DNA of 64,000 nt from Kistimonas asteriae (GTDB lineage Bacteria > Pseudomonadota > Gammaproteobacteria > Pseudomonadales > Endozoicomonadaceae), in the NCBI RefSeq assembly GCF_018263925.1, contig NZ_JAEVHF010000006.1, positions 62,001 through 126,000 of the forward strand, written 5' to 3'. Made by a program: the position numbers and the translations under genes. Positions 7,859-16,046 of this stretch are shown here, one piece after another (position 1 is the first letter of the stretch; the number at the start of each line of letters is the position of its first letter). Below the pieces are notes generated by a model that did not search any database, had not been told where the DNA came from, and saw only the letters and a program-made list of their open reading frames with translations.

Positions 7859-10483
7859 TTATTTGCGACTCAGTGCTGCACTCACTCGCTGCCCTTTAAG
7901 AACGCGTAATAGCGTTCCATACCTACAATCAATTGCCAATGTAAAATGCGGAAAATTTGGCATAAGCCAAGCAACGGCATCTCCCACCGGTCCCCCTATT
8001 GCCTCTCCAATAGTTATGTCAACATTAACAAAACAAGTATCATCTAACCCTTTATTATTTTTGAATTCTTGCACCTTATCAACAAAAAACTGTAAAGTTT
8101 CACTATTCATCTTTACAGCGCCTTTCTTTTCAGAACCACCTTCCTTTAAAGGATCTGTTTCCCTGAAAACTGAATTTAACATCGCCTCAACAATGATATC
8201 TTTATCATGATCATCGGTAATATTCAGCAAACCGAATAATCTATTGCAGTCCTCCTGCATAGAAACAGATCTCTGATTCATTGTGCTAATGACCGGTTGT
8301 ATTTTACTTTCTGCGTAACTCTTTCTTCGATACCATTTAATTTTATTGACCTCCTGAAAATGATGATTCAATTCAATGAGATCGGTAAAAAACTCTCTCG
8401 CTTCGTCTATTGCAGAAGAGAAGCAGGCACGCTGTTCCTCATTCAATCGTTGAGTAAATCGCTCAACTTGAGACAATTGCGCTTGACTGCACAAACTCCC
8501 CAAACCAGATTGAGTACCGCAGGCTCCTGCCATTTCATCATCATGCGCACTTGTTGTGGGGAGTCTGTCCATCGAATGACTCGGTGAGAGTCTCGGTAAA
8601 CTAGCACCTTCGTCATCAATCAGGTCGAGTGTGTGTTCACAGCCTTGAGGGCCACTCACCTCCAAGGTTTGTTCGCCACAATGAGCTGGATCACTAGCAA
8701 CATCTGACTTATGACCTTCAGCTTCCAGATTTTCTAGTCGCATTTGATGATCACCCGTCGTCACCCTCTGAAAACTTGAGACTTCACTATTCCCCACATC
8801 CTTTTCCAGAGGAGTGCACGGAGCATGACTTCTACGTGACGTACTCATTGGAACAACCAAAGAGTCGAGAGCTCTATATGAAGTCAACTCAACACACAAC
8901 GAAGCTTCATGAGGATTATCAGATTCGTGCTGTCGTAGAGATGAATTGTAACTACTGTTAAGGGATTGCATTGCCAGTATTGCACGACGCCTTTGGTCAC
9001 CCTCTGCGTCATCGGTTTCTTTTCCTTTCCCGGCCTGAGCCCCCCCCTGTGGAGATTCATTACCCTGAACAGGTCCCTTATCCTTATTACCGGTATCCTT
9101 GATTGATGCTGAGGGTGAAGGTCTTTGGCCACCGCCACTTCCTGAAGGGCCATCATCACTTGTTTCAGTACAGTTAAATAATGCCAGTAGCTTATCAATT
9201 AGCCCTCCAATCAACTGGCCCAATTCTGACATAGCGGTCTTAAAACGCCTCCAAAGCATTGCTCCGCACGATTCAGGCGGACTACTGCCCCCCCCCGGCG
9301 AGGCACCGTTGTCGGGACTAAGAGTAATTACCTCATCCACACCATCAGTAACAACCGACCTATGACTGATCGAACTACCGGCATTTGCCTTAACAGCATG
9401 TAGAAAAGGAATATCTTCACCAGCTTCTGAGCTGGTCGATCCTCTCCCTTCACCCTCTACAGTAATGGGGATTACAGCAGGGCTGTCTGTGCTGTTCAAA
9501 TGAGCTGCAGGTATAGTGTCAGGTTGTTCTAGGGAGGCATCGTGCACCACAACTTCAGGTTCTATGAGGCATCTCGCCCGTTCTTCCGCATCTTCATCTT
9601 TTGACGCATTTCCTGCATCACTACAGGCTTCAGGTCTTTCTTTTAAGTGACGTTCTTCTGGCGTACCCAAGTGCGAGGCACAAATAATGCTACTGGGCAC
9701 AGCTGAAACGACCGTATCCTCGACTGCTGCTGTTAAAGTTGGATAATCGGATGATGACTGTCCATTATTTACTGAAAGACTTCTGTCGTCAGCGTTAGTA
9801 TCGCCCAACATATCGGTCTGTAGTAAAACTGACGCTGTATCTGCCCCTGAGGTTGACTCCGTATCTACCAGTGAATTTTGAGCAGTTACATACACTCCTG
9901 ATGTAAGTGTTGACGCAGTATCACCCGCCCCCACTCCGGTGCTACCTGTTTCTAAAATATTTCCCCTAGAAGCAGTAACACTTATCTGGCCGGGGTGAGC
10001 TGCTGTAACGTCAGACTCAGGGGGTAGTGTAGCCAAAACGTCCTCTGCAGAATCCGTTTCTATGTCATCCGAGCGTCCTACACTACTTGGAAAAGTGTTA
10101 GGGGAGCCTACCCGTTGAGATATGGTGAATATTCCTGGACCTTGGCGTGTATTGTTATTGCTGCCTGATGAAGACTCCCGACTTTTAAATCTGGATACAA
10201 AACCCTTTACTTTTGCCACCTTGGCATCAGCATTCTCCTTGGCTTTTCCCCATTTTTCCTCAAGAACCGCAACTTTACGTCCTACCAGCGCCCGAAACTC
10301 CCCGAACCTTTTTTTAGGGGGAGGCATCTGGTTTGGCACGTCACCAGCTTGATCTACTGTCAGTCCTGCCATCTCGGCTGAGTCTGTAGATCCACTGGAA
10401 CACCTTCGATCCGGGCTTGGCAGTGAATTGGCCCCCGAGAGATCTACTATTGAACCCTTGGGCGATAACGAGGGAGAACCCAT
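7859..10483 (-). CDS. Large orphan protein, 874 aa, Ser/Thr-rich; candidate host-directed protein
   Basis: No family was recognised. Residues 1-60 are Ser/Pro-rich; about 55-105 is a basic amphipathic stretch (MPPPKKRFGEFRALVGRKVA onward). A long low-complexity Ser/Thr/Asp/Glu/Gly region runs to about residue 410. A more hydrophobic segment follows (AMLWRRFKTAMSELGQLIGG, about 408-427), then more disordered sequence to about 660. The last ~210 residues look folded and helical, with NEEQRACFSSAIDEAREFF and ending YGTLLRVLKGQRV. There is no N-terminal Sec signal. An AAGGAT site precedes ATG 10483. Disorder plus a folded C-terminus, no signal peptide and no enzyme motif are common in type III or type IV effectors, but that role is inference. 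Confidence 0.75.
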   Translation of the reverse strand: MGSPSLSPKGSIVDLSGANSLPSPDRRCSSGSTDSAEMAGLTVDQAGDVPNQMPPPKKRFGEFRALVGRKVAVLEEKWGKAKENADAKVAKVKGFVSRFKSRESSSGSNNNTRQGPGIFTISQRVGSPNTFPSSVGRSDDIETDSAEDVLATLPPESDVTAAHPGQISVTASRGNILETGSTGVGAGDTASTLTSGVYVTAQNSLVDTESTSGADTASVLLQTDMLGDTNADDRSLSVNNGQSSSDYPTLTAAVEDTVVSAVPSSIICASHLGTPEERHLKERPEACSDAGNASKDEDAEERARCLIEPEVVVHDASLEQPDTIPAAHLNSTDSPAVIPITVEGEGRGSTSSEAGEDIPFLHAVKANAGSSISHRSVVTDGVDEVITLSPDNGASPGGGSSPPESCGAMLWRRFKTAMSELGQLIGGLIDKLLALFNCTETSDDGPSGSGGGQRPSPSASIKDTGNKDKGPVQGNESPQGGAQAGKGKETDDAEGDQRRRAILAMQSLNSSYNSSLRQHESDNPHEASLCVELTSYRALDSLVVPMSTSRRSHAPCTPLEKDVGNSEVSSFQRVTTGDHQMRLENLEAEGHKSDVASDPAHCGEQTLEVSGPQGCEHTLDLIDDEGASLPRLSPSHSMDRLPTTSAHDDEMAGACGTQSGLGSLCSQAQLSQVERFTQRLNEEQRACFSSAIDEAREFFTDLIELNHHFQEVNKIKWYRRKSYAESKIQPVISTMNQRSVSMQEDCNRLFGLLNITDDHDKDIIVEAMLNSVFRETDPLKEGGSEKKGAVKMNSETLQFFVDKVQEFKNNKGLDDTCFVNVDITIGEAIGGPVGDAVAWLMPNFPHFTLAIDCRYGTLLRVLKGQRVSAALSRK

Positions 10484-10640
10484 GAAAACATCCTTTTATA
10501 GACTTCTTATACATCTGACAAAGTCTGTCATGATCGGGTTAACACCATCACTAACCACACTGTCCAGTATTACTAACCATTGAATGGTTCTGGCAAACAT
10601 CATCACTTTTTGACATAAAAAACATGAAAATAGATATCTT

Positions 10641-11084
10641 TCAGATATGTTCTAACGCGAGAGCCAGTCCTTCTCCTACCGCCTGTAACGAACAGTCAAT
10701 CCTGATTGCATGCCCGAGGATCGTCTTCTCAACCTTTCGGCTCATATCCTTGCTTTTATCCTCAGTTGCCCCGATAAAAAGCTTCCGAATGGTTAGGATA
10801 CTCTTGCGGTCCATGGATTTGGACAGGATAGCCTGTGAGATGACGTGCGCCGCCGCCTCATCCCGCTCACTCTCAGAAAACTGCGCCAGCCAACCGCCCA
10901 GCGGTTGCTGACAGGCATTCATATCCTTCATCAGGCCCGGCCCATAGCGCAGCATGTTGATCGGCCCGCGAGCGGCCTTTGGTATCAGGGCAAACACATT
11001 GCCCAGCTCATCCAGTAAGTCAGCAGGGATGTTCCGGTAACGCTCGTCCGTGCAACAGTCAGTCATGGTCAGGAAATTATCCAT
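10641..11084 (-). CDS. Hypothetical protein, 147 aa
   Basis: No family was recognised. The frame is open back to 11273, but that part overlaps the 3' end of the LysR gene. I therefore chose the ATG at 11084 (MDNFLTMTDCC...). A further in-frame Met lies six codons later, and no clear ribosome site decides between them. The protein is soluble and mostly helical, with several Cys near the N-terminus. It follows the LysR gene on the same strand with about 90 bases between, and lies upstream of the 874-residue orphan. Confidence 0.5.
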   Translation of the reverse strand: MDNFLTMTDCCTDERYRNIPADLLDELGNVFALIPKAARGPINMLRYGPGLMKDMNACQQPLGGWLAQFSESERDEAAAHVISQAILSKSMDRKSILTIRKLFIGATEDKSKDMSRKVEKTILGHAIRIDCSLQAVGEGLALALEHI

Positions 11085-11172
11085 TATCAAGGGGTAACGT
11101 CGCCGATCTGGCCAGCTTATGACCCTACCGGGGACAGGCAGGATAATGCCATCCCCCGGCGGCGGCAAGGCG

Positions 11173-12141
11173 CTAGACACGCTCGCTGCCCTCCGACACC
11201 ATCCGGGCACCAACATGCTCAATGATACGCTCCCGCAGCCAGATATGGGCGCTGTCATTATCATAACGCTCATGCCAGACCAGCAGATAGGTCACCGGTT
11301 CCAGGGAAAGCGGCAGTGGCAACTGCACCACAGCATGGTGTTTCAGGGCCTCACCGGCAAACAGGTTCAGCGCTGTGAAGATCAGGTCACTGTGTTCACA
11401 GATACTCAACGCGGCATAAAAGTCCGGTACCCGTACGGTGATGTTGCGCCGCAGGTTCATCTGGTCGAGGCGATAGTCCAGCATCCAGTAATCCCGGCCT
11501 TCACAGTAAACCTGAACATGGGACTGCCTGAGATAGGTCGCCAGATCCCATTCCCTGCCCAACGACGCCGGGTGCTCCTTCCGCATCAGGCAGACATTGC
11601 GGTCTTCCGCCAGCTCACGATACCGCAGGGAACGGGGCAAACCCGACGTGCCGTAGGTCGGGTTGTCCGTCACCTCCTTGGCAATCACTGCCAGCTCAAT
11701 GCGCCCCTGCTGGAGCTGGTTGATGGAGTCTGGCTGCCAGTCATAACAGTTCATGGTCACCCCGGGCGCCAGTGTCTGGATGCGCCCAAACAGGCCCGTC
11801 AGCAACACCGGGTAGGCACTGCCAATGCTGGCCAGCACGAAGTGGCGCTGGGAGCGTTCTGGTGAAAAGATCTCCGGCTCTACCGCCGACATCAACTGCC
11901 GGAGCGCCAAACGGATACCGCCTTCCAATTGGATCGCCCGAGGCGTCGGCTCCAGACCGTGGGCCACCCGGACAAACAGCGGGTCATCGAACAGTTCCCG
12001 CAGTCGGCCCAGCAGCTTACTGATCGCCGACTGGCTCAGGTGCAGACGCAAAGCCGCGCGGCTGGCACTGCGCTCTTCAAGCAACGCAATGAAGCCAACC
12101 AACAATTTCAAATCAAGGCGGAACAGACGGTCCAGGGTCAT
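11173..12141 (-). CDS. LysR-family transcriptional regulator
   Basis: This 322-residue LysR-type regulator has a winged helix-turn-helix at residues about 5-65 (LRLHLSQSAISKLLGRLREL is the recognition region) and a C-terminal periplasmic-binding-like effector domain. The frame extends 18 codons upstream to 12195, but the Met at 12141 (MTLDRLFRLDLKLL) matches the usual LysR N-terminus. It is divergent from the Bcr/CflA exporter (12260) with a ~120-base shared control region, the classic layout for a LysR protein controlling its neighbour. Confidence 0.9.
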   Translation of the reverse strand: MTLDRLFRLDLKLLVGFIALLEERSASRAALRLHLSQSAISKLLGRLRELFDDPLFVRVAHGLEPTPRAIQLEGGIRLALRQLMSAVEPEIFSPERSQRHFVLASIGSAYPVLLTGLFGRIQTLAPGVTMNCYDWQPDSINQLQQGRIELAVIAKEVTDNPTYGTSGLPRSLRYRELAEDRNVCLMRKEHPASLGREWDLATYLRQSHVQVYCEGRDYWMLDYRLDQMNLRRNITVRVPDFYAALSICEHSDLIFTALNLFAGEALKHHAVVQLPLPLSLEPVTYLLVWHERYDNDSAHIWLRERIIEHVGARMVSEGSERV

Positions 12142-12259
12142 GACAACTATTCCAAAATGGAAAACACGACGACAGGTTATTTCATTAGGATTCATATCAT
12201 AGCGATCGTATCATTCCCGGCAATACCAGACGTTCGCCTTATATTTCCGGGAGACTTCC

Positions 12260-13456
12260 TTGCCACAACGCAGTTTAATGGGCGTACTGATCCTGCTCGT
12301 GCTGTTCAGTCCGCTGGGGGTGGATATTTACCTGCCTTCTTTCACCACCATCATTGAGTATTTCAACACGACCGCTGACAAGGTCCAGTATACGCTCAGC
12401 CTGTTCATCCTGAGCATGGGACTCGGCCAGCTGGCCGCAGGACCGTTGACCGACCGCTTCGGACGACGCCCCATCGCCATGGCTGGCATCGTGATGTACA
12501 TGACCAGTTCCCTGCTGATCCTCCTCTGCCAAACCATTGATCAGCTCATTGTGCTACGGATGCTCCAGGGCGCCAGCGCCTGTTGTACGACCACCGTTGC
12601 GTTTGCCGTGGTGCGCGACAGGCTGCCTCCCCGTGATGCGGCGCAGGCTTACAGTTACCTGAATGGTGCCCTGAACATCGCACCGGCACTCGCCCCCAGC
12701 CTGGGTGGTGCACTGGCGGCCGCGTTCAGCTGGCAGGCCAATTTTGTGTTCCTGGCCCTGTTTGCACTCGCCAGTCTTGTACTGGTCACCGTCAAGCTGC
12801 CGGAAACCCGCCCGGATGTCACCAGCCAGCGCCCGTTAGGCGTACTGGCCAGTTATCGCGAACTGTTGGGGCATCGTACCTTTGTGCTGTACAGCCTCTG
12901 CTGCATGGGGGCTATGTCAGTTATTCTCAGTTACGTGTCGTTTGCCCCGCAGGTCTTGATTAGCAACATGGGGATTTCTACAACAACATTCGCCCTGTTG
13001 TTCGGCGCCAACGCCCTGGTCATCATGGCCGGCAGCTTTGCCGCTGGGCGCAGCATGTTTCTGCTGGGAGAATCCGGCTGCATGATCATCGGCAGCCTGA
13101 TGATGCTGACAGGGGCAACCTTGATGGCCGGGGGATACTGGCTGGATATGCAAACCGCGTGGTCATTCATGGTGCCAGTGATGGTTGCCTGCTGTGGGTT
13201 TGCCTGGCTATTGGGTGCAGCCACCAGCCGTGCCCTGGCCGACTTTCCCCATATCGCCGGCACAGCGTCCGCCCTGCTGGTCTGTATCCAGATGCTGGGC
13301 GCAGCACTGGTCAGCATCCTTGCCCAGGCCAGCCCTTTCGCGCACCGGTTGACACTGGCCATTCTGATGCTGGTGATGGCAGTCTTCGCCTGCCTGGTCA
13401 CAGCCACAGGCAAAACACAAAGCGACAATAGACTTGTAGATCCAGTAACCAGTTAA
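12260..13456 (+). CDS. Bcr/CflA-family MFS drug exporter
   Basis: This 398-residue major-facilitator transporter has about 12 membrane segments. The opening block VLILLVLFSPLGVDIYLPSF and the motif A-like loop GPLTDRFGRRP place it in the Bcr/CflA (drug:H+ antiporter-1) branch, whose members export bicyclomycin, chloramphenicol or related compounds. It starts with TTG 12260 after a GGGAGA site; an in-frame ATG lies at 12278. Divergent transcription from a LysR regulator suggests inducible expression. The substrate is unknown. Confidence 0.88.
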   Translation: MPQRSLMGVLILLVLFSPLGVDIYLPSFTTIIEYFNTTADKVQYTLSLFILSMGLGQLAAGPLTDRFGRRPIAMAGIVMYMTSSLLILLCQTIDQLIVLRMLQGASACCTTTVAFAVVRDRLPPRDAAQAYSYLNGALNIAPALAPSLGGALAAAFSWQANFVFLALFALASLVLVTVKLPETRPDVTSQRPLGVLASYRELLGHRTFVLYSLCCMGAMSVILSYVSFAPQVLISNMGISTTTFALLFGANALVIMAGSFAAGRSMFLLGESGCMIIGSLMMLTGATLMAGGYWLDMQTAWSFMVPVMVACCGFAWLLGAATSRALADFPHIAGTASALLVCIQMLGAALVSILAQASPFAHRLTLAILMLVMAVFACLVTATGKTQSDNRLVDPVTS

Positions 13457-13464
13457 ACTCAGAG

Positions 13465-13497
13465 CGCCATGGCAGTCATCCCCTGCCTGCCATGGCG
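13465..13497. terminator. Stem-loop after the MFS exporter
   Basis: A perfect 11-bp inverted repeat (CGCCATGGCAG / CTGCCATGGCG) with an 11-base loop lies 8 bases after the stop codon. No T-run follows, so it may be a factor-dependent end or an RNA-stabilising hairpin. Confidence 0.45.
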
Positions 13498-13789
13498 ATC
13501 ATGCCGGAAAACCCATCGCTCAACGCTGATAAATTACGCATTGACTTCCTTCACGACTTGCCTTTAGATTGCCAACGTCTTCCCGAAATGAGCATGACCT
13601 GAGTGAACATTGCGTTCAATCGTGATTACCTGAAACACTGCATTGCAGGCCATAACCTGCCTAGTCCTATGCATTGCCTGCCCCAGTCCCCCATGGACAC
13701 GCAATACGACGCCATTATCAGGATCAGAATTCGCAGATAGTCCTAACCACGACCCAAACTGACCACAGTCTTCGACTGTAACGCAACAC

Positions 13790-13895
13790 GCGTCGTTGGG
13801 GAGTAGTCGCCCACATAAAGTGGGACCGTTGTCGTCAACACGGAGCAATCCCGGCAACGGTTGAGCCTCACAAGCTTTGACGAGACCAGCACCAC
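13790..13895 (+). ncRNA. yybP-ykoY-type (manganese) riboswitch upstream of terC
   Basis: The leader carries the conserved blocks of the yybP-ykoY aptamer: GGGGAGTAG at 13798-13806, GTCAACAC near 13834-13841 and GAGACC at 13882-13887. The helices can be drawn: P1 from GTTGG (13795-13799) with CCAGC (13886-13890), P2 from CCCAC (13810-13814) with GTGGG (13820-13824), and P3 from CCGTTG (13826-13831) with CAACGG (13855-13860). This class binds Mn2+ and controls mntP, and alx/terC-type genes in E. coli. Here it lies about 55 bases before the GTG start of a TerC/Alx protein. No U-run terminator is seen, so control of translation is more likely. Confidence 0.85.
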
Positions 13896-13947
13896 ACTAG
13901 CCATAGTGCGCGATTTCGTGCGCGCCGGATTTTGACGGAGCTATACC

Positions 13948-14940
13948 GTGCTGAACCATGCCTGGCCGATCATCGGCTTTAACCTGTTTGTCCTGGCCAT
14001 GCTGGCCCTTGACCTTTATCTCCACCGTAACAACAAGGAAGTATCTCTTCGTCATGCGCTGGGATGGAGTGCCGTCTGGGTCGCCATGGCAATCGCCTTC
14101 AACCTGATTATCTTCTTTTTCTGGGGAACCCTTTCACCGGAAAGTACACTGTCCAGTCATGAGGCGGCCCTGGCGTTTGCCACCGGTTACCTGATTGAGA
14201 AATCCCTGAGTGTCGACAACCTGTTCGTCTTCGCCATGATCTTCAGCGCTTTTGCTGTGCCCCGCGCCTACCAGCACAAGGTGCTGTTCTACGGTGTCGT
14301 CGGCGCCCTGGTGATGCGGGGAGTGATGATTCTGGCGGGCAGTGCGTTGATTGCCCGTTATCACTGGTTGCTTTATGTCTTTGGCGTGCTGCTGATCTTT
14401 ACCGGTATCAAGATGGCGATGCACAAAAACGACGCAACCAATGACATCAGCAACAGTCGCTGGCTGAAAGCCCTGTCACGTCGTCTACCAATGACCGATG
14501 GGTTTCGGGGAGCTGCGTTCTGGGTACGTGAACATGGTCGCTGGATGGCAACACCGCTGCTGCTGGTTGTCCTGGTCGTCGAACTCAGTGACCTGATGTT
14601 CGCCATTGACTCCATTCCGGCCATTTTCGCTGTGACCACCGATCCGTTCCTGGTCTATACCGCCAACGTGATGGCTTTGCTGGGCCTCCGTTCATTGTTC
14701 TTCGTACTGGAAAGCCTGATGGATCGCTTCCGTTACCTGAACTACGGCCTTGCCGTCATGCTAAGTTTTGTGGGTGTGAAGATGTTGCTGCTGGATACAG
14801 CGTGGGCAATCCCGACCCCGGTCTCCCTGCTCGTCATCGCTACGGTATTGGGCGCTTCTATCAGTCTGTCACTGCTCCGGAAACCGGCGGTTTCTCAGGT
14901 CATGACATTACCTTCGGTGGGTGTCTCACTGCCTAAATAA
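13948..14940 (+). CDS. alx: TerC/Alx-family membrane protein, probable Mn2+ exporter
   Basis: This 330-residue inner-membrane protein with about 9 hydrophobic segments belongs to the TerC family. The hallmark EKSLSVDNLFVFAMIF (about residues 86-101) carries the acidic residues conserved in metal-transporting members, with a second acidic set in LSDLMFAIDSIPAIF. It starts with GTG 13948 after an ACGGAG site. E. coli Alx is linked to manganese homeostasis, and the Mn2+-type riboswitch just upstream supports the same role here. The gene ends at a strong terminator. Confidence 0.9.
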   Translation: MLNHAWPIIGFNLFVLAMLALDLYLHRNNKEVSLRHALGWSAVWVAMAIAFNLIIFFFWGTLSPESTLSSHEAALAFATGYLIEKSLSVDNLFVFAMIFSAFAVPRAYQHKVLFYGVVGALVMRGVMILAGSALIARYHWLLYVFGVLLIFTGIKMAMHKNDATNDISNSRWLKALSRRLPMTDGFRGAAFWVREHGRWMATPLLLVVLVVELSDLMFAIDSIPAIFAVTTDPFLVYTANVMALLGLRSLFFVLESLMDRFRYLNYGLAVMLSFVGVKMLLLDTAWAIPTPVSLLVIATVLGASISLSLLRKPAVSQVMTLPSVGVSLPK

Positions 14941-14966
14941 TCAGGAACGTTGTCTAACTGACACTG

Positions 14967-15000
14967 CAGCCGCCAGCCATTAAGGCTGGCGGCTGTTTCT
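14967..15000. terminator. Terminator between terC and the MgtE-domain gene
   Basis: A 12-bp stem CAGCCGCCAGCC / GGCTGGCGGCTG with a 5-base loop is followed by TTTCT. It lies between two convergent genes and may serve both. Confidence 0.8.
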
Positions 15001-15035
15001 CCCGGCTGACCATGCACGCTATCCATGAACTGTTG

Positions 15036-15722
15036 CTACAAACCCAGTAACCGGGTTGCCAGGCCGAAGTAAATCAGCATTCCCGAAATATCAACCAGTG
15101 ACGTCAACATCGGGCTGGCCAGTACTGCCGGATCCAGCGATAAACGACGAGCTGCCAGTGGTACCAATGCTCCGGTCAAGGTTGAGAAGATCACCTGTAC
15201 TGCAAGCGCCAGGGAAATCACAGTGCCTACACGCACCAGGGTCAGCTCACTCGGCAAATCAGCGGCAGACGTGAGCAGGGCCACCTTCAAAAATGCCAGT
15301 CCTGCAATCACCAGCGCCATCAGGGCAGCAATACGGAATTCCTTCCAGAGGATACGCAGCGCCACACCCCGGCCAAGTTCACCTACCGCCATGGCGCGGA
15401 TAATCACGGTAGCCGCCTGACTGCCAGCATTACCACCACTGTCAGCGATCATTGGCATATAAATCGTCAATATTAATAAAGACGACAGGGCATCTTCATA
15501 ACTGCTGATGATGTAGCCCGAGAGAAACCCAAACAAGGTCAGCAAAATCATCCAGTGCACACGGCTGGAGAAATGTCCCCAGACGGAGGTTCCCAGGTAT
15601 CCAGTGGATGACCCGGTGCAGGCATCATTGCCATTCAGGCAATACGGTTCAACCTGCGTGGCAGATACGGTTGCTTCTGCCGGTTGCAGCAGCGGCTTGT
15701 TGTTCATCATAAAAATTCCCAC
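15036..15722 (-). CDS. MgtE-type membrane domain, stand-alone divalent-cation transporter
   Basis: This 228-residue protein corresponds only to the membrane domain of MgtE. The signature block YMPMIADSGGNAGSQAATVI (about residues 88-107) forms the ion pathway in MgtE, and about five membrane segments are visible. The cytosolic N domain and the CBS pair that gate full-length MgtE (about 450 aa) are absent. In their place is a ~45-residue Thr/Ser/Cys-containing N-terminus. It may work as a constitutive Mg2+ or other divalent-cation channel or need a partner. The Mn2+-riboswitch-controlled terC gene next to it suggests metal homeostasis. Confidence 0.8.
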   Translation of the reverse strand: MGIFMMNNKPLLQPAEATVSATQVEPYCLNGNDACTGSSTGYLGTSVWGHFSSRVHWMILLTLFGFLSGYIISSYEDALSSLLILTIYMPMIADSGGNAGSQAATVIIRAMAVGELGRGVALRILWKEFRIAALMALVIAGLAFLKVALLTSAADLPSELTLVRVGTVISLALAVQVIFSTLTGALVPLAARRLSLDPAVLASPMLTSLVDISGMLIYFGLATRLLGL

Positions 15723-15736
15723 CGATCAGGTTGTAT

Positions 15737-15901
15737 TCAGGCAATGTTATTTTTCAGGCGGGAATAGCGCAGGCCGCGCAGGATGGGAAAGAGCGTGCAA
15801 AAAAGGCGTGTCTTACCGTAAAACCAGCGACCGGAAGCTGCGGGTACCCGCGTCAATACTGGGAGGTTGTTCAGACATTGGTTTACCCATTGTTTGCTCA
15901 A
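15737..15901 (-). CDS. Possible small gene or remnant, 54 codons
   Basis: An open frame on the minus strand ends 14 bases before the MgtE-domain start. From the TTG at 15901 it would encode 54 residues with coding-like composition, including GRWFYGKTRLFCTLFPILRG and a basic C-terminus. There is no ATG in frame and no clear ribosome site, and a stop lies just upstream, so it may instead be the decayed 3' end of an older gene. No family was recognised. Confidence 0.25.
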   Translation of the reverse strand: MSKQWVNQCLNNLPVLTRVPAASGRWFYGKTRLFCTLFPILRGLRYSRLKNNIA

Positions 15902-16046
15902 TGAAGATCACAGACGCCATCCATGGCAATCCGCGGCGCATTGTATTCCTTCCTGCCTGAACGCTTCATGAACACATCAACAGATCGGTTGCAGTTATGG
16001 CAGGAACAGGCATGCTTAGGGCTCTGCTTCATGCCGGATTTCTTTT

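Noticed and set aside
13564..13857. 97-codon minus-strand frame between the MFS exporter and terC
   Set aside because: It overlaps the riboswitch aptamer on the other strand, has no ribosome site and no protein-like composition.
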